Counted from the first letter of the stretch, positions 16,555 through 22,713 are shown. The stretch is 23,006 bases of DNA from an uncultured Dyadobacter sp. (GCA_937880795.1 CALGRQ010000385.1:1-23006), one strand, 5' to 3'. Numbers and translations: made by a program. The notes: a model not told the origin generated them from the sequence alone.

Positions 16555-17606
16555 ACGTTAGCCCCACTTTCCTGCTGCGTTCGTTGTATAATTACACGAC
16601 GATATAATGTTTTTCCGTTTAGACTTGGCCCATGTCCTACCCATTCAACACGGTGGTCATCTAACCCAACAATTTTAAATTGGTTTGGATTATAGTATTG
16701 CATAAACGTAATGGGAACGCCCATAATACCGTAATAATCGCAAGGTATGTCAAGCGTTCTATTGACGTTTATTGCGTTGTAATTATCATATTTAGGGTAT
16801 GCTTCGGGGGTATACGTTCTAAACAATGTCATATCTTCGTGACGCTTTTCTATATCAAGATTTGTAAACCAACAAATGTTTCCCATGCGACGCCATTTTT
16901 GTCCGTTTTCGTCAATCTTAAAATCGGTCGCCTTTTCCTCGTATGTATCGGGTACAGCAAACCAAAAATGCCCATTGTTATAGCCTAACCATATTATGTT
17001 ATCACGAATCAGCGGAAATATCTCACGGTAGGTTATCGCGTTCTGATTACCGATTATTAGAAAAGCCTTTTGATACTCCATAAGCTGCGCCATATATTCA
17101 CGGAATAACGAAAACGGAGGGTTGGTGACAACAATATCGGCTTGCTTCAAAAGTTCGACACATTCCGCACTCCGAAAGTCACCGTCACCCTTCAGTAGGG
17201 CAAGGGTGTTTTTCCGGTTTCGCAAAAGATATTCTACGTCGGCAAGGTCTGTGCGCCCGTCCTGATTTTCGTCTGTAACAGCGGTAATTTCGATTTTATA
17301 AGGTTTCTTAGTGTTTTCTTCTTTACTCACAACAATTTCGTCACCGAATAAGTCCAACTGGGTATAAACAATTGGGGACGTTGCGTAACAGGTCGCAATC
17401 AGCTTTTTCAAGCCTAATGAGTTGAAGTTCATTGCGAAATATTTGAAAAAATTGCTTTCAAAAGGGTCGTCACAATTACAAAATACAACTTTACCCTTAA
17501 AATGCGCCTTATAATGCTTTAATTCGCCTTCAATAAGCGATAATTGAGTATAAAACTCGTCGGCTCTATCGCCCCTTGAAGCGGATAGGTTACTATTTCC
17601 TGCCAT
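16551..17606 (-). CDS. EcoRI-family adenine-specific DNA methyltransferase
   Basis: 351-aa methyltransferase resembling the M.EcoRI family (PF13651). Visible are DEFYTQ and the segment FKGKVVFCNCDDPFESNFFKY (cofactor-binding region, about residues 35-60), LLKGDGDFRS (about 137-146) and the catalytic motif NPPF (162-165) in DIVVTNPPFSLFREYM. The C-terminal body with NGHFWFAVP, GNICWFTN and MGVPITFMQYYNPNQF is typical of the family. It would methylate adenine N6 in a specific site that cannot be read from sequence. It is the upstream gene of a two-gene operon with the DUF262-HNH nuclease. The ATG at 17606 has only a weak GGGCGG upstream. Confidence 0.9.
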   Translation of the reverse strand: MAGNSNLSASRGDRADEFYTQLSLIEGELKHYKAHFKGKVVFCNCDDPFESNFFKYFAMNFNSLGLKKLIATCYATSPIVYTQLDLFGDEIVVSKEENTKKPYKIEITAVTDENQDGRTDLADVEYLLRNRKNTLALLKGDGDFRSAECVELLKQADIVVTNPPFSLFREYMAQLMEYQKAFLIIGNQNAITYREIFPLIRDNIIWLGYNNGHFWFAVPDTYEEKATDFKIDENGQKWRRMGNICWFTNLDIEKRHEDMTLFRTYTPEAYPKYDNYNAINVNRTLDIPCDYYGIMGVPITFMQYYNPNQFKIVGLDDHRVEWVGHGPSLNGKTLYRRVIIQRTQQESGANV

Positions 17607-17697
17607 AATTAAACCGCCCTATCTTATTTAAATTAAAGAAATACGCTACGCGCAAGAGACGTCATATCCTGCACAGTAAGGTTTTCTCTGATTCTAT

Positions 17698-17800
17698 AAC
17701 AAATTCCTCCCGAAATAGCGAAAGCCCCGGTTCTTTGCCGGGGCTTTCGCTTAGTGGGATTGCTGATCGAGTTAGTGGGCTTGCTATGGAACTCGTGATC
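17698..17800. repeat. Hairpin plus peptide-relic element, copy 1
   Basis: About 100 bp closely similar to 20266-20366. It contains the strong hairpin below, then GGATTGCTGATCGAGTTAGT and GGAACTCGTGA. On the + strand it reads as a short frame at 17754-17798 (VGLLIELVGLLWNS) related to the peptide encoded at 21221-21316. It abuts the 3' end of the DUF2178-like gene that ends at 17809. Confidence 0.7.
17718..17750 (-). terminator. Perfect 13-bp hairpin, probable terminator
   Basis: GCGAAAGCCCCGG (17718-17730) pairs perfectly with CCGGGGCTTTCGC (17738-17750) around a 7-base loop. It lies downstream of the XRE/DUF2178 operon on the - strand and before the methyltransferase gene. There is no strong T-run on either side, so efficiency is uncertain. 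A related hairpin occurs at 20285-20319. Confidence 0.55.
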
Positions 17801-17808
17801 CGTGTGAT

Positions 17809-18171
17809 TTATTTACCAAAGCGATAATAGTATTCCGCAATTTCGCGGGACAGCGAACCTCCGGCCCACAGCATCAGCAGCGTAAACTGAGTATTAGGCC
17901 AACTCTTAACGAAACGTGCTAACAGGAAGAATATCATTATCAGTATTATCACAACCGTATATGAGAAAGCGCAGCTGCGTAGCTTTATACGTTCGATTCT
18001 ATCGTCCTGGGCAATGTTATCACGTCTAAAAATCACAACGCTGAGCCATAAACTAATGGCAAGGATGAGAATTATGATCAAGGTAACAATATTGAACTTC
18101 ATGAACGAAATGGCGATTAGCGACAGAGTTACCAACCATTCCAGCAAGCGCAATGCAGTGAAATACTTCAT
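17809..18171 (-). CDS. DUF2178-like small membrane protein, paralogue 1
   Basis: 120-aa protein with about four TM segments (starting LLEWLVTLSLIAISFM and TLIIILILAISLWLSVVIF), a cytoplasmic FRRDN...DDRIERIKLRSCAFSY loop and the C-terminal GGSLSREIAEYYYRFGK shared with two paralogues in this window. It resembles DUF2178 membrane proteins, which often pair with XRE regulators as here. The ATG overlaps the regulator's stop (ATGA), showing coupling. A longer start upstream was rejected because it would lie inside the regulator gene. Compared with its paralogues, the VVDER motif is altered to AQDDR. Function unknown. Confidence 0.65.
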   Translation of the reverse strand: MKYFTALRLLEWLVTLSLIAISFMKFNIVTLIIILILAISLWLSVVIFRRDNIAQDDRIERIKLRSCAFSYTVVIILIMIFFLLARFVKSWPNTQFTLLMLWAGGSLSREIAEYYYRFGK

Positions 18172-18410
18172 TGTTCCACCCCGCCATCTTCCTGGCCTAG
18201 ATCGTTTTCTTCGAGCCAAAAAAGGTCCTCAACTCTTGATAAACCAAAAACCCGAACAAGTTTCAGGGCAAGCTGGACTGAAGGTGCATAGCGTTCCTGT
18301 TCAATACGAATAATTGTCCATCTGCTGACTTCAAGTTTTTGACCAAGCTCTTCCTGGGACAGGCCCTTTTGTTCACGCAGCTCCTTAACGCGGTTTTTGA
18401 CGATCTCCAA
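18168..18410 (-). CDS. XRE-family transcriptional regulator
   Basis: 80-aa single-domain Cro/CI-type helix-turn-helix protein: RVKELREQKGLSQEELGQKL, then VSRWTIIRIEQERYAPSVQLALKLVRVFGL. The TTG start at 18410 has AAGGTGAT correctly spaced. Small XRE proteins of this type commonly precede a DUF2178-like membrane protein gene and control the pair. The two genes overlap by four bases. The operator was not identified. Confidence 0.9.
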   Translation of the reverse strand: MEIVKNRVKELREQKGLSQEELGQKLEVSRWTIIRIEQERYAPSVQLALKLVRVFGLSRVEDLFWLEENDLGQEDGGVEQ

Positions 18411-18447
18411 GCAATCACCTTTTTCCAGTCCATGCTGTAGTTATGCA

Positions 18448-18663
18448 TTAACTATTGTGTTTTAGCAGTCTTACCTTTTCAAAGACCGATACGATGCTCT
18501 GTACCGTTGAGGTTTCCCAACCACACAGCCATATGAGGGTACGTTCCTCAGCGGGCGTGAGCTCTATATCTCCCAATACATCGTTAAGCATGTTGATATT
18601 TAGTCTTTCATTTGCAAGCCCTTCAAGACTTAGGTTTCTTTTCTCAGTGGGAGGCTTAAGCAT
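18448..18663 (-). CDS. Small hypothetical protein
   Basis: 71-aa soluble, mostly helical protein (LEGLANERLNINMLNDVLGD, then ELTPAEERTLIWLCGWE). The second half looks like a short helix-turn-helix or helical bundle but no family is recognised. ATG 18663 has GAGGAG five bases upstream; ATG 18681 adds six residues but lies before that site. It is 37 bp upstream of the XRE gene on the same strand and is likely the first gene of the operon. Confidence 0.55.
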   Translation of the reverse strand: MLKPPTEKRNLSLEGLANERLNINMLNDVLGDIELTPAEERTLIWLCGWETSTVQSIVSVFEKVRLLKHNS

Positions 18664-18819
18664 TTTGACTCCTCTTTCCATCGTTCATGGTTTGCGCGCC
18701 AGTTCAGCTCGTAGTTCGCCTAGTATTCTTCTGCATCATCCCGATATACGTCTTTGAGGCCATCTTCCTTCTTCCGTGAAGCCTGGATATATCCGGCTGT
18801 ACGACGAATTGGAACCGCT

Positions 18820-19506
18820 CTACTTGAACGCTATATCGGTTATCTCAACTGAAACATATTTGATCTCTGCGCTGTATTTATGCATGATCTCGAACTTTTG
18901 AGCTTCTCCGGGCTTTAGATTAAGCAAGTCGTTGGTGTAGCCCGAATCGACGACTTGTCCTTTGTCGTTTTGGAATTTGGCCGTCACCTTAAAATAGTCA
19001 ATGATTCTGCCTCCGGTATTTTTGACACTCCCGCGGACATAACAGTAATTTCCTTCAACAACCCATTTCCACCCCGGTTGAATTGTTAGAGGCGGTTCAA
19101 GAGGTTTTGGCGTTGCCACAGGTTTGGGAGTAGATGTTCCCAATTCAACATTATTAACCCTTAATTCCGCTGCTTTGTATTCGGGTTTATTCCGAATAAA
19201 AACCTCGAAATCTTTTTGTTTGCCGGGTTCAACCCGCATTTCAATATCTCTGGAATCGTAATTTGTCAGGTATTCGTTATCGTCTTTTATCAGGATAGTA
19301 ACGCTGAATGTATCAATCGGCTTATAAGAATTATTTTTGATCGAGGCCTTTATTACCTTCGTGTCGGGATGTTCACCGGGCGTTAATCTAACATCGCTTA
19401 TTTCGATTTGCTTTAGCGTTTGTTGTTCAGGAGTTTCTTTAGGGGCAGCACAAGCTGAAAGGAGTAGCATCGCAAAAAGTAAAACCGGCAACACTTTTTG
19501 ATTCAT
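18820..19506 (-). CDS. Lipoprotein with tandem FxLYD-like domains
   Basis: 228-aa predicted lipoprotein. A signal peptide ends in the lipobox LLLSAC with the lipidated cysteine at residue 19. Two similar beta-sandwich halves follow (about 33-110 and 140-228), each with a KNNS/KNTG turn, a conserved hydrophobic strand (FSVTILIKDDN; FKVTAKFQNDKG) and a VEPGKQKDFEV or LKPGEAQKFEI strand. This is the pattern of FxLYD/DUF3426-like extracellular domains. They are joined by a Pro/Thr-rich linker (STPKPVATPKPLEPP). GGAGGGGG lies upstream of the ATG. It would sit on the outer face of the cytoplasmic membrane. Role unknown. Confidence 0.75.
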   Translation of the reverse strand: MNQKVLPVLLFAMLLLSACAAPKETPEQQTLKQIEISDVRLTPGEHPDTKVIKASIKNNSYKPIDTFSVTILIKDDNEYLTNYDSRDIEMRVEPGKQKDFEVFIRNKPEYKAAELRVNNVELGTSTPKPVATPKPLEPPLTIQPGWKWVVEGNYCYVRGSVKNTGGRIIDYFKVTAKFQNDKGQVVDSGYTNDLLNLKPGEAQKFEIMHKYSAEIKYVSVEITDIAFK

Positions 19507-19579
19507 CAGCCATAACCCCCTCCAAGGATTAACTTAGTCGCTGATCGACATATAGTTCTTGGGTTCTGTTCTGGCAAGT

Positions 19580-19954
19580 TTATTTATAGCGATAATAAAA
19601 TTCAGATATATTGCGGGATAGGGAGCCTACGACCCATATGCCTATTAGTAATACATCAGTGCTCAGTCTGGAGATGGGGCTGCCGAGAAGGTCTGAATTT
19701 AGGCAGAACAATAATAGCGTCGTTATCGCCATACAAGTAAACCCGATACCGTAGCTTTGAGTAATCGCGCGGTGGTTTCTTTCATCGACAACATCTTTCT
19801 CACGTCTGTAAATCACAATTCCGACAAGAATACTTATCATGTCTGCTGCCAGGAAAAGGAGCATTACTATATTAAACCGAAATATTAGATAGATTAGCGG
19901 AATCATAGCAGTTATCCACTCGAAAACACGCATTCCAGTAAAGTACTTTTTCAT
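19580..19954 (-). CDS. DUF2178-like small membrane protein, paralogue 2
   Basis: 124-aa membrane protein with four TM segments. It shares the YRREKDVVDERN loop, the LLIGIWVVGSLSRNISEFYYRYK end and overall layout with the protein at 20367-20744, and more distantly with 17809-18171. ATG 19954 is chosen; GTG 19966 is the alternative. The leader between the promoter at 20188-20216 and the ATG is about 230 nt and contains two hairpins, so post-transcriptional control is possible. The 3' flank keeps a decayed version of the GCTGATCGA element seen beside the other two paralogues. Confidence 0.65.
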   Translation of the reverse strand: MKKYFTGMRVFEWITAMIPLIYLIFRFNIVMLLFLAADMISILVGIVIYRREKDVVDERNHRAITQSYGIGFTCMAITTLLLFCLNSDLLGSPISRLSTDVLLIGIWVVGSLSRNISEFYYRYK

Positions 19955-20187
19955 TGCCAAACACACCTTTTTTCATTCACTTTTATGGACAACAAGGTAA
20001 CCCACCCGTTTTTGGTACCTTTGTTTTAATGCGCGCCGGGAGGTTCGCCTCCCTCCCGGCCAATTGAGGTGTTCAGATGCCGACTCTTGTCTTTATTTTA
20101 GCCTTCAGAACCTTCTTATAGAGGTTCTGAAACTTTGACTCCAACGTTCAGGTTCTATTCCGATGTAGCAACCCTTCTACTATGGCT
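19955..20187 (-). other. Structured 230-nt leader of DUF2178 paralogue 2
   Basis: No gene was found here. Reading on the - strand, an AGAACCT...AGGTTCT hairpin (plus coordinates about 20107-20128) is followed by a GC-rich hairpin GCCGGGAGG...CCTCCCGGC (about 20038-20063). The first could act as a leader element. Neither has a good T-run on the - strand. Confidence 0.4.
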
Positions 20188-20232
20188 ATTGTAGCACACT
20201 TGCAACCTGTTGTAAAGATGCCACAAAAAATT
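20162..20232. repeat. Promoter-bearing direct repeat, copy 1
   Basis: About 71 bp aligning almost without gaps to 20771-20843. The core TGCAACCTGTTGTAAAGATG is identical in both. The two copies bracket the DUF2178 paralogue 3 gene and its 3' hairpin element. Confidence 0.75.
20188..20216 (-). promoter_or_regulatory. Sigma-A type promoter of DUF2178 paralogue 2
   Basis: On the - strand TTTACA (20216-20211) and TACAAT (20193-20188) are separated by exactly 17 bp, close to consensus. The promoter lies inside a direct repeat (20162-20232) whose second copy carries the equivalent promoter at 20798-20826. Confidence 0.7.
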
Positions 20233-20265
20233 TCATGCAAACTACTATGCTCTCTGCTTTTATAA

Positions 20266-20366
20266 ACAAATTTCTCCCGAAATAGCGAAAGTCCTCGGTT
20301 CTTTGCCGGGGGCTTTCGCTTGCTGGGACTGCTGATCGAGGTAGTCCGTCTTGTGACGGAACTCGT
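20266..20366. repeat. Hairpin plus peptide-relic element, copy 2
   Basis: This copy matches 17698-17800. A hairpin at 20285-20319 is followed by a + strand frame 20320-20379 (LLGLLIEVVRLVTELVYLP) closely related to the first half of the peptide at 21221-21316. The frame overlaps the end of the - strand DUF2178 gene by 13 bp. Confidence 0.7.
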
Positions 20367-20744
20367 TTATTTGCCGTAGCGGTAAAAAAACTCAGAGATA
20401 TTACGGCCAAGATTGCCTATGGCCCATAATCCAATCAGTACCACACCGATATTCAGTTTAGCAATAGGACTGCCAAATATGGGGTTATTTATGATAGACA
20501 ATAAAAGCGCTGTTATTGTCATGAACGAAAAGCCAACTTTATAGCTTTTACAGATTACCTGTTCGTTTCTTTCATCGACAACGTCTTTTTCGCGTCTATA
20601 AATTACAGACGCGAGAACAACATTTGTAACGCCAACGACCAAAAAAAGGAGCATCTTCACATTGAATTCGATCAGTAAATAGGTAAGAGCAGTAATTACA
20701 CCGATCCATTCAAGCGTGCGTGACAAAGAAAAATAATTTTTCAT
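20367..20744 (-). CDS. DUF2178-like small membrane protein, paralogue 3
   Basis: 125-aa membrane protein with four TM segments, the cytoplasmic YRREKDVVDERNEQVICKSY motif and the C-terminal GNLGRNISEFFYRYGK. It is very similar to the protein at 19580-19954, so the two are recent duplicates. ATG 20744 has AGGCGGTG six bases upstream; GTG 20753 is an unlikely longer start. A promoter lies about 50 bp upstream, giving a short leader unlike that of paralogue 2. Function unknown; the family often accompanies XRE regulators. Confidence 0.68.
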   Translation of the reverse strand: MKNYFSLSRTLEWIGVITALTYLLIEFNVKMLLFLVVGVTNVVLASVIYRREKDVVDERNEQVICKSYKVGFSFMTITALLLSIINNPIFGSPIAKLNIGVVLIGLWAIGNLGRNISEFFYRYGK

Positions 20745-20770
20745 TATAAACACCGCCTATACAATAGCAT

Positions 20771-20843
20771 AATGTAGCAAATGTACTACCCGTTTATAGT
20801 GTAGCATACATGCAACCTGTTGTAAAGATGCCACACAAATTTA
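20771..20843. repeat. Promoter-bearing direct repeat, copy 2
   Basis: Second copy of the 20162-20232 repeat. It also includes GTAGCAAATGTACTAC (20774-20789), which resembles the reverse complement of the parC iteron pair at 30-45. Confidence 0.75.
20798..20826 (-). promoter_or_regulatory. Promoter of DUF2178 paralogue 3
   Basis: On the - strand TTTACA (20826-20821) and TACACT (20803-20798) have a 17-bp spacer. The predicted start near 20790 gives a leader of about 46 nt before ATG 20744. Confidence 0.6.
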
Positions 20844-21204
20844 TTTTCAAGGCCTTGGCGCAAGCTGAGGCTTTTTTGTTATGCCAGACAAGAACGACCC
20901 CTCGGCCCTGTCTCCGTCGTGCCATGATAGAACACGCTGCGCGTTTTCTTTTGATTTGATTCGCCGGTCGCGTCGCTGTTTCTGGCCAGAGGGATCCCGC
21001 CCACCAAGGAATTTCACGATTTCCTTCACAAGCCTGCCAGCACTTCTTTCACTCCTTGTCACCTTCCCTTTGTTATGAGGTACCACCAATGCGCCGAGCG
21101 GCCAAGGGCAGCGCCCTCCTTAAAGGTAGTTCTGAAAGTATGGACTCTATTTACCGGGCTTAACCCTTGACCGTCCGACAACATTTGGCGGTTTTTTTTG
21201 TTTG
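20844..21204. other. Mostly non-coding region with a decayed inverted peptide gene
   Basis: No convincing full gene. A weak hairpin with six T's lies at about 20852-20878 (+). On the - strand, 21068-21041 repeats the ribosome site and first codons of the peptide gene at 21204-21237 (shared GTGAAAGAAGTGCTGG), but its frame stops after eight codons, so it is a relic. A weak hairpin at 21172-21190 ends in T8. Confidence 0.4.
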
Positions 21205-21220
21205 AAGGAGGTGACAATGA

Positions 21221-21316
21221 GTGAAAGAAGTGCTGGGATTGCTGATCGAGTTGGTGAGGCTTGCTACGGAACTCGTGAAGCTGTGGGCCGAAAAAAAGCG
21301 GAAGGCTCACAAGTAA
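21221..21316 (+). CDS. 31-aa amphipathic small peptide (A)
   Basis: Short frame VKEVLGLLIELVRLATELVK followed by LWAEKKRKAHK: an amphipathic helix with a basic tail. The strong ribosome site AAGGAGGTGAC (21205-21215) lies just before it. An ATG at 21217 is closer to ideal spacing but opens a different frame with poor composition, so GTG 21221 is preferred because two partial copies of this same frame occur elsewhere (17754 and 20320). A terminator follows nine bases after the stop. Small helical peptides of this kind occur as type I toxins or membrane-acting peptides. The function here is a guess. Confidence 0.5.
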   Translation: MKEVLGLLIELVRLATELVKLWAEKKRKAHK

Positions 21317-21324
21317 GATCCCAA

Positions 21325-21352
21325 GAGGGAGGCTCGCCTCCCTCCTTCTTTT
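21325..21352 (+). terminator. Terminator of small peptide gene A
   Basis: GAGGGAGG (21325-21332) pairs with CCTCCCTC (21337-21344) around CTCG, followed by CTTCTTTT. Confidence 0.8.
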
Positions 21353-21802
21353 CGCCCACAGCAAACTTTCCCACCACCCACCCCCCGAAGGTTCCTATTT
21401 TCAAGCTCTTGCCTGTATTAAGCTTGGCTTTCGAAATTAAGCATCATCAGCTCATAAATAGGTTTATTTCCACCTATTTTGCGGCTCGGGAGGGGCGCCC
21501 CCCTCCCGGCTAGTTCGAAGCTCCGAAGAATTAAAGAAAAAAGGTGATGGCGATATTCAATTTCTTGAAGGAACGGCATAATACTTAATGGAATCATCTA
21601 TATAACAAGATATACACGCTGACCGTCAACTCGGAGGCTGAAGCAGATGGTACATCCATCGTTTCAGCTTTTCTGTTTAACTGATAAGATTTTCAACCTA
21701 GCAAATATAATATAGGTAGATGGAGAAGTGCTGGTGAGGCGAAAAGGGAGGTGCGACTAGGAATCATCAGTGCAGGTAGCATTAAGGGGGTGAAAACGTA
21801 CG
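21353..21802. other. Non-coding stretch with hairpins
   Basis: No supportable gene. It contains an 8-bp stem AAATAGGT/ACCTATTT (about 21456-21479), a perfect 9-bp GC-rich stem CGGGAGGGG/CCCCTCCCG (21488-21509) and a terminator-like hairpin at 21637-21672. A 13-codon frame near 21547 has no properly spaced ribosome site. Confidence 0.4.
21637..21672 (+). terminator. Terminator-like hairpin
   Basis: GCTGAAGC...GATGG (21637-21650) pairs with CCATC...GTTTCAGC (21656-21668) with one bulge, followed by TTTTCTGTTT. The transcript it ends is not obvious. Confidence 0.6.
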
Positions 21803-21835
21803 TATAATATAAAGAGAGCACAAATTAGTGCTCTC
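21803..21835 (-). terminator. Promoter -10 (+) overlapping a - strand terminator
   Basis: A consensus TATAAT on the + strand (21803-21808) is followed at once by an 8-bp hairpin GAGAGCAC/GTGCTCTC (21814-21835). Read on the - strand, the same hairpin ends in TTTATATT, so it could end an antisense transcript. No good -35 was found for the + strand promoter. Confidence 0.45.
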
Positions 21836-21978
21836 AGGGACTATCAGACCGGCATAAATTCTTGCCTGGTAAGCTTTCGGATTTATGACGGCCATCAAGC
21901 GCGGTTAAAATTATGTCCTTTTTCTGCCGCTCTTATACTGGTAGTTCCCCTTCATACTGATGAAAGGGGGGGATGAGG

Positions 21979-22041
21979 ATGTCATACCTCATCATGTTGG
22001 TGGTTATCTTAGTTGTAGTACATGAAATCGTCAAAAAATAA
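21979..22041 (+). CDS. 20-aa single-TM small peptide (B)
   Basis: MSYLIMLVVILVVVHEIVKK: one membrane-spanning segment and a basic end. AAAGGGGGG (21963-21971) lies seven bases upstream. That ribosome site is held in a hairpin: CCCCTTCAT (21947-21955) pairs with ATGAAAGGGG (21960-21969). A second stem, GATGAGG with CCTCATC, covers the start codon. A strong terminator follows 12 bases after the stop. Tiny membrane peptides on structured transcripts of this type resemble type I toxins; the antisense partner is only weakly supported here. Confidence 0.6.
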   Translation: MSYLIMLVVILVVVHEIVKK

Positions 22042-22053
22042 TTTTCTCAGGTT

Positions 22054-22079
22054 GCCTCCTTAACAGGAGGCTTCTTTTT
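22054..22079 (+). terminator. Terminator of small peptide gene B
   Basis: GCCTCCT (22054-22060) pairs with AGGAGGC (22065-22071) around TAAC, followed by TTCTTTTT. Confidence 0.9.
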
Positions 22080-22186
22080 GGTTTAATTTATTGCCCGTTT
22101 TCCAGACATAGACTTCTCTTTTTTAAAAATTGTTCCTTCGATATTTTTAAGAAGTCTTTTAGTTTATTCAAATAGACTTTTCCTCG

Positions 22187-22330
22187 TTACTCCCACGCCA
22201 GCTTCTCAACCCGGGCCTCCAGGTCAGCCCCGGTGGCCCGGGTATACAGCAGCGTCGTATCAGTACTGCCACGTCCCATGAGCTGGGCAATTTCCTGCAG
22301 GGGCGTTCCGGTCTTGGCCAGGCGGTAACA
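22187..22330 (-). pseudogene. 3' fragment of a tyrosine recombinase gene
   Basis: Reads CYRLAKTGTPLQEIAQLMG, then RGSTDTTLLYTRATGADLEA and RVEKLAWE before the stop. This is the C-terminal end of a XerC/D-type integrase with the catalytic tyrosine in LLYTRAT. It breaks off upstream at about 22330, where the sequence becomes unrelated and AT-rich. The end of a second copy appears at 22961-23006. This copy is therefore a truncated duplicate left by recombination or insertion. Confidence 0.8.
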
Positions 22331-22431
22331 TAAATATCATCCGTTTTTCTGAAAAGTAAATGCCGGTTCAGCGATTCATTATTATTTGAGAACGCAGTAA
22401 TGATAGGCCTGAAATTAAATTTGATAAATTG

Positions 22432-22460
22432 ATGACAAATTAATAACTCATTGGTAAAAT
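22432..22460 (+). promoter_or_regulatory. Promoter of small peptide gene C
   Basis: ATGACA (22432-22437) and TAAAAT (22455-22460) with exactly 17 bp between them, each one mismatch from consensus. The predicted start is near 22467. Confidence 0.7.
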
Positions 22461-22487
22461 AATGAATGAACCCGATCCTATTGTAAC

Positions 22488-22510
22488 AAAAAAAGAGCCG
22501 TTGTCGGCTC
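22488..22510 (-). terminator. Terminator of the antisense RNA
   Basis: On the - strand, GAGCCG (22510-22505) pairs with CGGCTC (22500-22495) around ACAA and is followed by seven T's (22494-22488). There is no T-run on the + strand side. Confidence 0.85.
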
Positions 22511-22622
22511 CGGTGGGGAATGACCGTTGTCGTTCTCAGCCGTGGAAAGCATTGGAACAAGACGGTCATTTGTGTAAGCAACAAACTTATACGCCCCCAC
22601 CGGATTTAATCCGGAAGGGGGG
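22510..22622 (+). promoter_or_regulatory. Structured 5' UTR with two exclusive folds
   Basis: CCGGTGGGG and AATGACCGT (22510-22527) are exact complements of CCCCACCGG (22595-22603) and ACGGTCATT (22562-22570), forming a long-range stem. The same CCCCCACCGG can instead join a local hairpin (22594-22622: CCGGAT/ATCCGG stem plus CCCCC with GGGGG) that hides the ribosome site. The two folds exclude each other. Confidence 0.6.
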
Positions 22623-22629
22623 ATGGCCA

Positions 22630-22713
22630 ATGGACGCAATTACCATCGGCATGTTGATAATCTTTATGATTATCGCCGATAACATCTCCAGAAAACAAAA
22701 CAAACGACACTAA
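22630..22713 (+). CDS. 27-aa single-TM small peptide (C), candidate type I toxin
   Basis: MDAITIGMLIIFMIIADNIS followed by RKQNKRH: one membrane-spanning segment and a strongly basic tail, the general build of Fst/TxpA-type toxins, though no specific family match is claimed. AAGGGGGGAT ends about seven bases before the ATG. The gene has its own promoter (22432-22460), a 160-nt structured leader and a terminator. A complete antisense transcription unit lies opposite. A plasmid-maintenance (post-segregational killing) role fits the parMRC-bearing element but is inferred. Confidence 0.65.
   Translation: MDAITIGMLIIFMIIADNISRKQNKRH

Noticed and set aside
18664..18819. Possible coding remnant on the - strand (RRTAGYIQASRKKEDGLKDV and on, with an in-frame TAG)
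   Set aside because: No start codon or ribosome site and too short to identify. It may be a gene relic but cannot be supported.
20847..21089. 80-codon - strand frame (VTRSERSAGRLVKEIVKF and on)
   Set aside because: It reads the relic of the small-peptide gene in a shifted frame and has a biased, unstructured Arg/Lys-rich sequence. It is better explained as decayed DNA.
21202..21513. 103-codon + strand frame starting near ATG 21217
   Set aside because: It runs through the terminator at 21325-21352 and has low-complexity Pro/Ser content. The GTG 21221 frame is supported by related copies elsewhere.
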